Assembly: GCA_015680685.1 (NCBI GenBank) | Contig: MNCI01014639.1 | Location: forward strand, 1-62,000 | DNA length: 62,000 nt | Reading direction: 5' to 3' | Source of the DNA: Gnetum montanum | Taxonomy: Eukaryota; Streptophyta; Gnetopsida; Gnetales; Gnetaceae | Shown here: in pieces, positions 45,409 through 57,915 of the stretch | How positions within the stretch are numbered: the first letter of the stretch is position 1 | Layout: each line of letters starts with the position of its first letter | Made by a program: the position numbers and the translations under genes | Notes under the pieces: model-generated | Database searches by the model: none | The model's input: only the letters and a program-made list of their open reading frames with translations | What the model was told of the DNA's origin: nothing

Positions 45409-46534
45409 TGAAAAACCTAAAGGAAAATTCACGTGGTAAATGAAATCCCATAGCCAAAATTGTTGCAGTAATTTAGTAGAGAAATGAAAATAGAAAAAAC
45501 TATCCTATTCTTCCACCAAAAATCTTATCTTTTGGCCTTCTGTTGACAAAATTTTAAGCCATTTTCAATGTAAAAAATGAGGTTTTCAATCCACACATTA
45601 CAAATTCTATTTATTCTTAGCTTGTGAGGTTAAAAAAATACTTCATAGGCTATAAATGGTATGTATCCTAGCTTGTGGAATGATAAAGAATGCTCCACAT
45701 GTTGTAAATTCTATGTATGCTAGCTTGTGAGGGCTAATAGTACTTCATAGGCTATAAAATTGGACATTTCACCTCATATGATGGACATCCTAGCCACACA
45801 TGATGGGTAGCATGTGAAACTAGCATGTGGCACTTAGGCTTTAGTTACACATGATAGACATCATAGTCCCACACAATGGGCAAAATGCAAGGTTATCATG
45901 TGAAAGTTGGGCTTTAGTTACACATGATGGACATCACAATCCCACACGATTTTGGTTTTCAGCCCACATGCTGCACTTTAACAAAGAAGCCATTTGTAAT
46001 GCTCAAAATTATAATGAATTCAAGCATTAAAGATCTACAACCTATATATTCTAGATTCAAAGCCATTTTTGGGATCTTTCTGTAATTTTTTCTTAGGAAG
46101 AAAAATTTGCAGCACACTTGCAACTCAAAGATCAAGTAGCAGCAATGAATAGAGAAGTTATTGCAAATTTTTGTAGTCTTTCATAGCCTTTTGCAATGCA
46201 GATCAATCAAGTATAAAGGTGAAGTGAAGTGCAAAACACAACTTACCTCCTACACTAAATTCCAATGTTGTTTGTACATTTTTAAGGTTTTTTAAAACCC
46301 ATTGATCTATACTTATTGAACTTATTTCATTTATATCATTTTTACCACTATTTGATACAAAATTTATAGTTTTTTTTGGCTTTATTTCTTTGCACTTTTT
46401 ATGCATATTTCACAATATTTGATAATAGACTTTCATGGTGCTTCAAAACCTTTTCAAGGCCCATGGATCCATGAGTTAAACTATCTAGCATAGGATCTTT
46501 CAGTTCTCCAATACTAAAATTTTCCTCTGTTATA
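45409..46534 (+). repeat. 5' LTR of element E (L family)
   Basis: Starts TGAAAAACCTAAAGGAAAA and ends CTGTTATA, about 1126 bp. It contains CACGTGGTAAATGAAATCCC near the start, an array of cacatgatgg/agcatgtg motifs at 45770-45960, and a degraded TATA region near 46040. The termini are not the canonical TG/CA, so the right end is less sure. Confidence 0.7.
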
Positions 46535-47778
46535 GTTTCTAGCACTAGTAGGAGAGCCTCCATTCAAATTCTTAGCTAAAGACTATTGAGATAACTCACT
46601 ATTCAAATTTCTCCTTTGCTTTCAAGACCATTTGGTCCAACAAAAGTTTTCCTTGGATCTTCTTAAAGTTCATCATGAGGGTTGAAAACCCATCCTATGG
46701 CCTTGTAACCTTTGTCACCTACAAAAATCCTAAAGTTTATGTTGAGTTTCCTCTAAAATCCACTATACAACCTAGGAACCAATAATGTTGTAGCATTTTC
46801 TAAGTTTGTTATATCTTTCCTGAAAGCCAACGTACATTCTTAAAGGTAGTACAATTCACAACAACCAATGGAAACCTATTGGATTTTAGTAAGACACATC
46901 GTGTAGCCTCATCATGTGGCCCCATCATATGGTCATGAAATCCATCATGTGGTCCCATTATGTGCACAAAATCCATCATGTGGACCATTTATTATTTGTA
47001 CACTAGGAGATACTTGAAATAAAAATTTTAAAAATTTATCACTTAGCAGTTGTAGCATAACTAGTCTCACATGGTGAGATCGCCACATGTTGGATAGTCT
47101 CACATGCTAGGACCTCCATACATAGGGTACTTTTACATGCTAGGACCTCCTCACACTAGGTAGTTTCACATGCTGAAACTTTCACATGTTGGGCAGTCTC
47201 ACATGTTGAAGCTACATAGGCTACAGGTTCATACACTATGAGCCTTACTTGTAGGTTGCTTAAAAATAGAAACTTTAAAAGTATTTATCATTTTGACAAA
47301 TTCATTAGTTTTTTGCATTAAATGTTCTACCACCTAACATTTTTTTATAGTCATAAACTAGGAATCTACTCTTATCTACGATCATGAGGAACTAACCATA
47401 GGAGAGAATAGGGAGTTCCTTAAGTAGTTAGGACTTAGTTTGGTACATGTAAACATTGATAAGAAATACTATAACTTTATATGAATGAAAATCCAATTGA
47501 GTTTGTGCATCCTAGGGAAAGAGTTTGACTCTAAGTGTCACTAAAAATTAACCTACAAATATGGGAAAGAATACATCCCTTCCTCATACAACAACATCAA
47601 ATTATCTAAAGTTTATATGCACTTGTTGACATTGTTGATAAGTGAAAATAAGGATGGTGAAATTAGTGAAAAGGATAGTTTAGGATTCCACCTAGAGGAT
47701 CAAGATGCGTTTGGAGTTGATTATGAGCTAGATACATTCATAAGGGATTTTTTCCAATGATATATTCTAGAGGTTATC
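46535..47778 (+). other. Element E leader region
   Basis: Mostly noncoding. An array of catcatgtgg and tcacatgctagg motifs lies at 46893-47225. At 47560-47757 a short coding-like run (YGKEYIPSSYNNIKLSKVYM, then DEYELD-type acidic phrases) could be part of an additional ORF upstream of gag, as in Ogre elements; this is weak. Confidence 0.4.
46893..47225 (+). repeat. CATCATGTGG / CACATGCTAGG motif array
   Basis: Some ten short copies (catcatgtggcc, catcatatggtc, catcatgtggtcc, catcatgtggacc, tcacatgctaggacctcc, acatgctaggacctcc and others) at irregular spacing of 20-45 bases. Confidence 0.65.
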
Positions 47779-49639
47779 ATGTTCAAATTTATGCCTCCAA
47801 TTTTAGCAATGAACCAAACTTCCTCTATGACCTCCATAAGCTCTGCAACCTGCTTCCTTGTTCACTTCACTATTCATCTCAACATCCTTTTCTATTATGC
47901 CTTAACCCTTGCTAGTAATTCTCTCCATGCCTCAACCTATTGCAATTTTAGTTGGTCCTTCTAGAATGAAAATCCCATGCATATCAAGTGATCCATTTGT
48001 TTCCAATATCTACTTTGTTCCTCATGTCCCAATGCAAACCTCATTTCCCATATTTAAACCTCATGCAATGGTAGTTACAAGACCTTTATAGTCTATACCA
48101 TTGTCCTTTCTACAACCACTAGCTATCCATCAAAAACAAGTGTAACCCTTAGAAGCACCACAAGGTCTAGATCAAGCCTTCCAACTAATTCAAGACCTTA
48201 CTAAGAAGCTATAAAAACTAAATTCTAGCATAACACAAATGGTAAAGGTTATGGATAGCTACTAGGGTGATCCCATTAGCCTTACCATTCTTCAAATAAC
48301 CTTACCCATGGGCATGCCTATCCCAAAATTCATCAAATATAATAATGAAGGAGAACCTAATGCATACCTTGTTACCTTTTGTTTTGATTGCCTCCTATTC
48401 CAAGCATGGCCTCATACGATACTACAAATTTTTCCTATGCCCTTTAAGGGAAAGGCTTTGGACTAGCACCAAATCTTACCTAAAGGTTATATCTCCTTCC
48501 TAGATAACTTGATAGTCCTATTTATTAACTACTTCAAATACAACTTGAAGCCTAATATGATCCTTGACTAATGTATAAAAGTAAGGTAGGGTCCACTTGA
48601 ACCTATTCAAAGGTTCATTCAGAGATGCAATGCAACACTCAATGAGATCCTCAAGGCCATATTTAAGGCCCACCTCTTTGCTATCGTTAAAGGATCTATT
48701 AATGACTTCATCAAGTTAAATATTTACTATTTAGAATGTCAATTACTAAGCTAAACATTTTTGAAAATCAAAAACATAGAAGAGGCTATGAAAGCTAGCA
48801 AGAATCTAGGCTATGTGGCCTACAAGAACCAACACTCTATGAGGGATAAGGATGAGACCAAAAAAATGCAAATAGCTATGGTTGTAGTATCCAAGGATAT
48901 GAAATGAAACACCACTAATTTCGGCCTAGCACTTTTAGACAAGAATTAAGCTAAGTCATGCTGCTGCCCAACATGAGTACAACATCACCAAACATGGAGG
49001 CCTCCAAAATAGCCCCCGATGGCTCATGATTCAACAGGCAAGGTTCCCTCAAGGCCCATAGGCAACTGCACCAACTTCCAGCATCTAGAATCAAAAGTTT
49101 CAAGTTCAAAATATTTGGTTTTAGCTAAGTACACTTTGGTTACTTTTTCAGACTTCTGCATAGCATAAGGATCAGCGTCACTGACTTTTGGAGCCCTGAA
49201 ATTGAGTCAAAATAGGCCAAAATTGAGCACAAGAACCTGCCATGACATTCACCAAGGTCCCCACTAGCTCCCAACCTCCAGAAAATTAAGATATGGGCCT
49301 CAAATGTGCCATTTTGGCTTGGTGATGTTAGGATTACTTTTTCAAATGCTACACAGCATAAGGATCAACGTCACCAATTTTTAGAGCCCCAAAACTAAGA
49401 AAAAATGACTTAATTTCAAGGGTGCAAGTCATCCTTAGGGTCTACTATTCATAACTATGGGTCCCAGCCTTCAGAAATTAGCTCAAAATTGCAAGTTTTG
49501 GAGGTCACATTGCAGGTCACGCTGGATGCTAGACAAGCGAGGCAGAGTTAATCCTCCTTGATTTTCTTTGTAAATTTTTATCATTTGAGGGCTTGTCTAA
49601 ATTATTTGTATTTTCATGAGCTTGAATGACCCATATGTT

Positions 49640-49835
49640 ATGAGATACATTGAATCTAGTCAAAGAAGACAAATATCCAGCACACATCCAACTCGTACAC
49701 AACTATCGAACATAGATACATTTAACCTGGTCAAGAATGTAACTTGCCAACACACATCCAACTTGTACACAACTATCCAACATAGATACATTGAACCTAG
49801 TCAAAGAATGCAACTATCCAACACCCAGCCCAACC
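49640..49835 (+). repeat. Tandem repeat upstream of the TATA box in solo LTR N
   Basis: About 2.5 copies of a unit holding gatacattgaacctagtcaa, tccaacacacatccaact and gtacacaactatc. Confidence 0.8.
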
Positions 49836-49846
49836 CTATAAATACC
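49836..49846 (+). promoter_or_regulatory. TATA box of solo LTR N
   Basis: CTATAAATACC directly after the repeat array; a good plant TATA match. Confidence 0.55.
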
Positions 49847-52448
49847 CTATGAATTCACATAAACTGGGAGGCAAAAATTGGAGAGATTGGAAACTCTGAA
49901 GAAGGACAGAATTTGCAATCCTTGGGTGCTCGGTAAACCTGATTGTTGGCTTCCAAGTATTTCTCACGTTCATCCCATTTCATCATCACATCATCGCATC
50001 ATATCATTCTAGGGCTAGGTGTTTGACTTGACATCCACATGTGTGCAACTACACTTTGACCGGTGCATATTCCTGTTTAAGCAATACAATACAGTTTCAT
50101 TATTACCTTTCATTTACATTATTTACTATGGTTTATGCTTTGTCTACAATATAGCTCTATTTATGCTTTATTTAAAATTCAATACACTCTACTTACATTT
50201 CATATTGTTGTTTGCATTCTATTTACATCCCGTTTATGATAACCCCAGCATTAGTTGTAGCTTACGCTCAGGGAAGTCCTTGGTTGATCTGCATACAGAC
50301 CATCCAAGGCACTCTGGCTTCGTTTACTTTTCTAGCTTGCCCTTGGGTGAAGGAAGGGTTAGCTATGGCTTTTTGACGATCTCTCGGTGTCTGTTTCCTT
50401 TCCAGCCTTATACCAATGATTTAGGTCAGTACATGAAACAAGCAAAGAAGTGAAAATTTCCTTGACATAATGCATGTTTTGACTTATCTCAACCATCTAC
50501 CTCCTACACTCCCAACTAGCGAAGATCAAACTTCAAGTGCATGAATAGCTCTAAATACATAAAGTTTCCCATAAATCCCTATAAGCTCTTAGAATATTTG
50601 CTTAAAAAAATTGTATTTAACATAAGAAACTATCTAAAAAATCTTGCAAAAGGCATGATCATCTTTGTGACATAGAGAGAGATCTGAAGATAGCAACCAA
50701 AGAGGATCTAAAACTAGGCTTGATAGGTTCTACCATTATCACCAACTCAATAGTCATGACATTAATTTTTGCATAGCCCTTAAAGATGACTAATTGTGGA
50801 GAGCTAGTGTTGAATGAGCCTACCTCTCTAAAATCTAACAATAACTCTTACACCATTGTCTCATTTATAGAAACCAAATGATCTAGTCCTCCTAGGAAAC
50901 CATTTGGCATCAAGGTACTACCAAGTAGTACCTAGCCTTCAATCTAAAGCCTAGAGAATCCTTTGTCATATGGGTACCATCACATTTAGCCCCTAAGGAG
51001 GCTCTCATTATTCATGTTTCCATTTTAGTGATGTCAATAGTAGAACCAAAACAACAAGCTATAAATTTTTTGAAGGCTACAGAGCCATTCATTATTTAGG
51101 TTCCTCTACCTTCAAAAAGTAATCATACAGTGAACCATAACCAAGAATTACCTATTGTAGCTAATAAATTAACAATTAATAGGAATCCATTTCCATAGTA
51201 ATAGAAAAAAACCTATTACCAAACCAATAACTAAGCCCACTAAAGGAGGCTAACAATAAGAGGCTAATCTACTAAAATCAATACCAAGATTAGCTCCACC
51301 CATGAACAAGGGACCCAAACAACATATGCCAAGACATGACCCAAAAAATATAGGGAGAATGAAAAAAGTTAAGGTCACTAAGGCTAAAAGATCACATGCC
51401 AAGGAAAAGTATTTCTTCACAATAATGGAACAAGCCAAATGGTCAGTAAAATAAAACATCACATCATTCAACCTATACAATATAGTCATGACTTCTCCTA
51501 CTCATATGAATGCACTAGCCCAAACATTGACCTCTATCCTTATGAGTAAAGACTTACTTATCAACAAAGAATCCATTCACTCAATCATTAAGAAAACTTT
51601 ACTTAGTGAGGAGAAAAAATAACCCATGCTCATCTTTTGTGACAATGAAGTGAAATTTGATCCATGAAGTGAAGGAGTGCTATTTACTCCTCTCCTCATT
51701 ACTATACATGTTGGCAAGTATAAGGTTTATCATGTTCATGCAGATGATAGGGCCACAACTAATGTGGTATCATTTACTATTGTTAAGAAACTAGGCATGA
51801 ATAAAAACATTTAGGAAACCTCTATGTTAGCACTAAATTCATTCAATAGGTCATGGATAGTAGTTCAAGGTTTCATCTCCTTGGATTTCATAGTCAAAAA
51901 ATAGTTTCCTACATCTATGAAGTTCCTAGTAGTCAAAGAAATACTTGGGTTTAACTTGATGCTATGAAGGCCATGGCTGATGAATCTTTGCATGGTCTCA
52001 TCTTCTGTACATTAGAAGATTCACTTTCCATATGAGGATGGTAAAATCATAATTCATGAAGACAACGTGTCTTTATGATTGGTTAACAATGTAAACATCG
52101 GATAAGATTTAGAGGTGGAAGTTCAAGATGAAACCTCCAACACATTGGCTAGATCCAAAGACAACATTGACAATTACAACAACAAGAACATCTCCTACAC
52201 CAGAATGGTAAATGATCAATGAGAGCACCTATTGATTGCCATTTCAAACAAGAGGAATGATAAATGTAAGATCATACAAAAGAGGTTCCTTAATCTATTG
52301 GAGATCAAGCAACAATGTGATAATGGAAAACCTATTCTTTCTTTTATTAACAATAAAATATTTACATTTACATCTTTATACCATGTTTCAGTGTTTCTTT
52401 TATTCCTGTATTTTATTTCAAAGTTATCTTATGCTTGCTATAAAATTA

Positions 52449-52580
52449 GCATGGCCTACTAAGGCCTAAAAATAGCAACACATGGCCTAGTAAGGCCTAA
52501 AACTAGTTATATCATGTCTTGTTAAGGCCTAAAATTAGTTAAGCTATGGCCTACTAAAGCCTAAAACTATAAAATTTGTG
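52449..52580 (+). repeat. About 36-bp tandem repeat after the E protease
   Basis: Four copies of atggcctactaaggcctaaa with variable aactagtta linkers. Confidence 0.78.
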
Positions 52581-55500
52581 GCCTCTCTTTCTTTAACCTT
52601 GCATGTACTTGATGACCAATTTTTACTTTAACAATTATGCCTGATTTCACGTATTGTCATCTTATTATGTCATATTGCCAAATTTTATTTTGTAGCCTTG
52701 TTATTTTGAGTTGTAGCCTTTTACACATGAAATATAAAACATAAAGCAAAATAAAAATCATAAAATATAAAAAAACTAAAAAATATTAACTTATGACAAA
52801 GAATGTTCATAATAGTACCCATGGTCACACCATGTGATAAATAATAGAAAATAAATTTCCATAGCCACAATTGCTTTGTTCAACACACAAAAATAATAAT
52901 AATCGATGGTCTTTAGGGCTACAATAGCCAAATGAATGCTACAATAACATAACTAAAATTAGAAAATATAACTTTCTTGAAAGTGATCAAAGTTAAGCTA
53001 TTGGGGTAGAGGGAACTTCATTGTCATCAACATTGTCATCAAAGTGATCATCAACATCATAGGCCAATAGACAAGCAAAAAATTAATACCATGAGAACAT
53101 ATGTAACATTAAAAGTAAAACATAAGCATTAAAATGATGATTTTTTCAAGTGATATCATGGACAACAAAGGGGCCAATCTTCACCAAAAATATGGGTTTA
53201 CAATACTGAAGCCCCTTTTTGGAGCTAACAAAAATAAAGTATATTTTTGTTAATACACTTTGAATAATTGGTTTTAGTAATAAGAGCCAAGAATAAAATT
53301 TCTTTAATTAAATTTATATGTGTGCTATCCTTTTTTTGTGGGTATTGACCATGGTTACTTTCTCCAATCCTTGCTAGTTTATGTGAATAAAATCCATTAA
53401 CTTATGTTTCCTAAAACAATACTAAAATAATAGTAATAAGAAAATATTATAAGGCCACTATGGTTGGCACATCACAAAGGCTTCCTATGGCTACAAGGCT
53501 TGTGGAAGGGGGTTGCATCATGTTTTGGGACCACCACTACATCCCTTGCCTGCTGCCCATCTTCATCTTCTTATCCCTTTGCCTTGATATATTGTAAGAA
53601 ACATTAAGAAACACTTGCTATTGCCACAGCTATAGTCTATTCTCCAAGGTTCGAGTAGCCTTCTCTAGGCCATGGAGACCCAACTGACCTATCATTAAAA
53701 TCTTGGCATGGTGATAAACCCTTGTGTGGTAGCACCTCTGCTACACATGGACCCTCCCCTCCATCTCGTCATCCTCTCATGGTAGAAAACCTCATCACCT
53801 TGTTGTTGTCATGTAAGCATGAATCACATTGCCTTCTTCTACCAATGCTACCAAAACTCTATAACCATGCAATTCCAGAAAATGAACCCTCTGTCACATC
53901 TTTTGCTTGCATCCCATCATTCTATGCCTTTCATTGCCATCACCACTACCCACATGGCTACCTACCATTGATGCCCTTCCCTATTACTATGTTTCTTTCA
54001 CTCCTATTGTACCTTGCCACCTATTTCCTCATTGACCATGGTGCCAAGAACCTGGACTATGCTAGCCCTAATCTACAAAACATCTATACTACCTCCTACA
54101 CCTTCCACTACAAATATTTCCTCGATGTTCATGGGCTTCAACCTAAATATTCAAGTCTTAGTATAATATCATCTAACTTCCAAGCCTTGAAAGTTTTCAC
54201 TTTTGATCTCATATCATGTAATTCCAATTCCACATGATGGTAGCATGTGAGACATGGTATGGACACATAAAAATTTCCATTTTTTATCTCATTCCATGGA
54301 ATTCAGTTTCCATATGATGCCCTGCATGTAGGGAAGCATATGGACACATTAATATCAAATTTTCATCTCATATGATGGATTTCAAATTCCATATAATGCC
54401 AAACATGTGGATCATCATATTGACACAAAAATTTCTATATTTGATTTCATACAAAGAAAATCAAATTCCAGTAGCTATAAAGAGTGTGGATAAATAAAAA
54501 AATTTATTGATTTCCTTTTCAAATTTACTCATACAATGATTAGTGAACTCCCTAAAATCATGGAAATAAAATTAAAACAAAGGTAATTCTTTACTTTTCT
54601 TTCCATATGCTACATGTAAGAAGAGTGGTGATAAAGTTAACAAGATACATTAAACCTAGACATAAAATTGACTATAGCCGCTACATGCTAAGAAATATAA
54701 ATTTTTCAACTTTTCTAAACTAGTTGACCATGAAAGCTCATTATTTTAACAATTTATAGCCTATTTTTGCAAAATTCTAATAATTTATAACAAATTTTAT
54801 TGTTTTCTGTCTTAAATACAAAATCACTAAAAAGAAAATAGTAAATTTAATTAATCAATCTTGATCTCCCTTTCCTTATTTGAACTTGTTTAACATTGTT
54901 TGCCATATTTTATTTTATTTTAAACTTATTTTTACTTTGTTTTACCTTATTTTTAGTTTTCTTCTATCTTAATTGGCCTAGTTTTACCTTGCTTTGCCTT
55001 GTAGTGAACGTACTTTACCTTGTTTAAACTTGTGTTACTTTGTTTTCAACTTGTTTTATCTTATTTTATTTTATGACATTTCACATTATTATAGCATTTT
55101 TTAATGATTTTATCATGTAGATGCCACTTGATGTTCTTGTGTTAATATGCAAGATTAAGTTTTTGAGATAAGAAAGATATTCACCTAGCCTTTGAGCCTA
55201 GGTAGATCCTTATTGTGATGTTGTTCAACCAAGTTACCCTTGGATGCCTAAATGGATGACATGTAAGCCTTTGACCATATAGCCTTCAAGCCTTAAAATG
55301 GCCTAACTATCCTTGACCTTGAAGTTAAAACAACATAGAGGATTCCTTGGTCAAATTCTCCATTTCAAGCCATGATGGTGAAGAGAAGCATGAAAAAAAA
55401 TTTCTTACTAGAACCTAGCGTACTCAAGACATCATTAAACCTTTGCATGTAAAAATTAAGCCTTCACATGACCTTAATTACCTCTAATTATTAACATGTT

Positions 55501-56519
55501 TGTTTTGCCCTTTTTTATAGTTTTGAACGAGTACAAATGATGTTGATAACTCTTATGACCTATAATAAGAGAGATTGAATGACTCCATATTTCTTTTGGC
55601 ATCTGAAAATAGTGCAAGCTTTGAATGACCTATATCTACTTATGACCATATGTAACCTCTTGAAATCACATGTATTCTTTGACTTGTTTGGTTGTCCTCT
55701 TGGTGTTGTACTTGTGCGATAAGCTAGGAGTCATTAAAAGGATGTGATTCATAATGAAGGTTAGTCATCATATGACCTTGATATATGAAATTCAATTAGC
55801 TTCCTCAATATTCTCAAAAGTGCTTACCTCACATAAATTCCATTACCCTTCTTGAGTTATAACCTATAACCAAACTGTAGTCCTCCTTATCTTGCTAATA
55901 ACAAAAATTGATGTTTGACATTCATGCACCATAGCTATGTGACTTCATCCTCAACACACCCTATCATTAAGATCATTGAATGTAACACACACACACCCTG
56001 TCATTAAGATCATTGAATGTAACAAATCTCATTCAATGGGAAAATAAGAGAAAGTTCATCCTTAGCAATAAAACCCAATGAAAATTTCATCCCTTAGAAA
56101 CAGAAAGAAAAATAGGGAGAAAATTAGTAAGAAAGAAAAGAGGCCAATGAATCCCAAATAATAGCTCCAAACAAAAAAAAGGAAGGAGCTTAATGGCCAA
56201 AGAAGCTTGAGAATGGAGTGTTGGTTTCTCTAACATATTATCAAGGAACTAGTAGGTTGAACATAGAGCATGAAGACCACTTCGATCAACAAACATGTCA
56301 CCACCATAACATAGCCATGATGTCAACATTTGTAGTTCATTGTTAGCCATGGAACAACTCTTTCATAGCCAAAAATAGCCATTATCTCATCCAAAACTTT
56401 AAAAATCCTGTTGTAACATTGTTTCACCTTCATAAACATATCTTGACATGATTCAACAACAAAAGAATCAAGTATAGAGGGGGAGCATTGGTGATGAACC
56501 TATAGTGGTGTTTCACATT
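52581..56519 (+). other. Noncoding/accessory region of element E, pol missing
   Basis: RT, RNase H and integrase are absent here. On the minus strand, 53080-52990 reads an acidic tail (DDHFDDNVDDNEVPSTPIA, stop), similar in kind to the end of ORF-X (GDDIDDDPPHPLA), so a truncated antisense ORF may be present. A 171-codon plus frame at 53722-54237 is open but has no motif. CACATGATGG-type motifs occur at 54220-54420. A 41-bp tandem duplication (catcattaagatcattgaat) lies near 55961-56026. From about 55500 it matches the 3' noncoding part of C. Confidence 0.5.
56475..56490 (+). other. Purine-rich tract in the interior end of E
   Basis: atagagggggagcattgg, about 90 bases before the 3' LTR start I infer; shared with C. 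It could be the polypurine tract if the LTR starts earlier than 56573. Confidence 0.4.
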
Positions 56520-56563
56520 CTTTGTTGATGTCTCTTAGGTTAATCCTCAAAACATCAACAAAG
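56520..56563 (+). other. Inverted repeat (hairpin) beside the 3' LTR of E
   Basis: CTTTGTTGATG (56520-56530) and CATCAACAAAG (56553-56563) are perfect 11-base complements around a 22-base loop. It is also present beside the N-like LTR at 61294-61336 with two changes; in C only one arm is clear. Confidence 0.75.
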
Positions 56564-56572
56564 TGGGCCTAA

Positions 56573-57743
56573 TGAAACATCTCAAGGAAAATTCATGTGC
56601 CAAATGAAAGCTCATAGCCAAAATATTTGTTGTAATTTGATAGAGAATTAAAGACAGAAATAATTGTTCTATTCTACCACTAAAAATCTCATCTTGTGCC
56701 CATGTTTTGGTAGAATTATAAGTCGTTTTCAATGTGGAAAATGAGGTTTTCATTCCATATGCTAAGAATCCCATGTATTCTCAGCTTTTGAGGTGAAAAA
56801 ATGCTTTATAGGCTATCAATATAATGTATCCTAGCTTGTGGAAGGCTAAAGAATGCTTCATAATTTGTGAATTCTATGTATCCTACCTTGTGGAGGCTAG
56901 AAATACTCCACAGGCTATAAATTGGACATTTTTACCTCACACGATGGACATCCTAGCCCCACACGATGGACAACACATGAAGTTAAAGTATGGGGGTTGG
57001 GTTTTAGCTCCACATGATGGACATCATAGTTCCACATGATGGGCAGTGTGTGAGGTTAGCATGTGAAAGTTGTGCTTTAGTTCCTAATGATGGACATCAT
57101 ATTCCCAAGCGATGGGTAGCATTTGAGGTCAACATATGGGATTTTGGCTTTTATCCCACATGCTACACTTTGACCAGGAAGCCATTTGTAATGCTTAAAA
57201 CTATAACATATAAAAGCATTATAAATATGCAACCTATAAATGCTATATTCAAAGTGATTTTTGGGATAGTTTGACAATCTTTTCTTAGCAATAAAAAATT
57301 GTAGCACACTTGTAGTTGAAAGATCAAGCAGCAACAAAGAATGAAGAAGTTATTGTAGATTTATGTGATCTTTCACAACCTTTTGCAGTGCAAGCCAAGT
57401 AGGAAAAAAGGGTGCAATCAAGTGTAGAACATAGCTTGCCTTCTACACTATATTCCAAAGTGTTTTTTGCTTTTTTATTTTTATTTTTATAAAACCCATT
57501 GATTTGTACTCTCTAAAATTTTTTTTACCACTATTTAATGCAAAATTTTTGGTTATTTTAAACTTATTTTCTATGCACTTTTTATGCATATTTCACAACA
57601 TTTAATAGACTTTCCAAATTTGTGGGTGATCAACTAGACCATTCAAGGTGCTTTGGATTCTTTTCAAGACCTGTGGATTTGTGAACTAAACTATCTTGCA
57701 TGGGATCATTCAGTTTTCTATCATCAAAATTTCTATCATTATA
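56573..57743 (+). repeat. 3' LTR of element E (L family)
   Basis: About 1171 bp, TGAAACATCTCAAGGAAAA to CATTATA, colinear with 45409-46534. Motif array cacacgatggacatcctag / cacatgatgggcag at 56937-57120, then TATA-like tataaaagcattataaat (57208-57226). Confidence 0.72.
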
Positions 57744-57748
57744 ATATT

Positions 57749-57915
57749 GAAAATAGGTAAAAAAATTATCAGGTAGTAATGTAGACATATAGATAATGCT
57801 AAAAATATGGGTACTAGTTAAATTGTACAAGGAAATGACTAAACATCTAATCAAAAAGTTGCTTCCTAGTCTTTGAAAGATAAGGGAGCTTATATGATTT
57901 TATTGTGTGATTTTA
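57749..57915. other. Spacer between elements E and F
   Basis: Right-hand flank of E's target, continuing 45403. No gene seen. Confidence 0.4.

Larger units (their letters stand above)
48905..50450 (+). repeat. Solo LTR N inserted in the gag of E
   Basis: The block starts TGAAACACCACTAATTTCGG and is flanked by TGAAA at 48900-48904 and 50451-50455. Removing it with one TGAAA rejoins gag in frame (KDM-K-ISL). It has a TATA box, CTATAAATACC (49836-49846), and a 75-80 bp tandem repeat just upstream. A relative starts at 61346. The 3' end AAAGAAG is not the canonical CA, so I infer a solo LTR from the target duplication and the relative. Confidence 0.72.
47779..52372 (+). pseudogene. gag-protease of element E (split by solo LTR N)
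   Basis: One plus-strand frame, broken by stops, reads a Tat/Ogre-type gag: ITLPMGMPIPKFIKYNNEGE, then NAYLVTFCFDCLLFQAWPHT, INYFKYNLKPNMIL and EPIQRFIQRCNATLNEI. It runs to 48904, skips the N LTR, and resumes at 50456 in the same frame (IERDLKIATKEDLKLGLIGS, TIITNSIVMTLIF). The protease region (51640-52090) has HVGKYKVYHVHADDRATTNV, KKLGMNKNI, FISLDFIVKK and ILGFNLML, matching the Tat pattern; the active site reads DDRA where DDGA or similar is expected, a Gly-to-Arg change explained by G to A. The frame fades after FINNK at about 52370. Confidence 0.75.
45409..57743 (+). mobile_element. Element E: Tat-like LTR retrotransposon with gag and protease but no RT or integrase
   Basis: LTRs at 45409-46534 and 56573-57743 are colinear. 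ATATT occurs directly before the first (45404-45408) and after the second (57744-57748), fitting a 5-bp target duplication. The interior has a Tat-type gag (from about 47779) and protease (about 51640-52090). RT, RNase H and integrase are absent, and about 4 kb of noncoding sequence follows. The interior end next to the 3' LTR matches element C. A solo LTR (N) is inserted in gag. I could not see a convincing primer site after 46534. Confidence 0.72.

Noticed and set aside
53722-54237. 171-codon open frame in element E
   Set aside because: No recognisable motif, His/Pro/Ser-rich by base composition, and it ends in a CACATGATGG-type motif region. Open by chance or a shadow of another strand; kept only as a mention.
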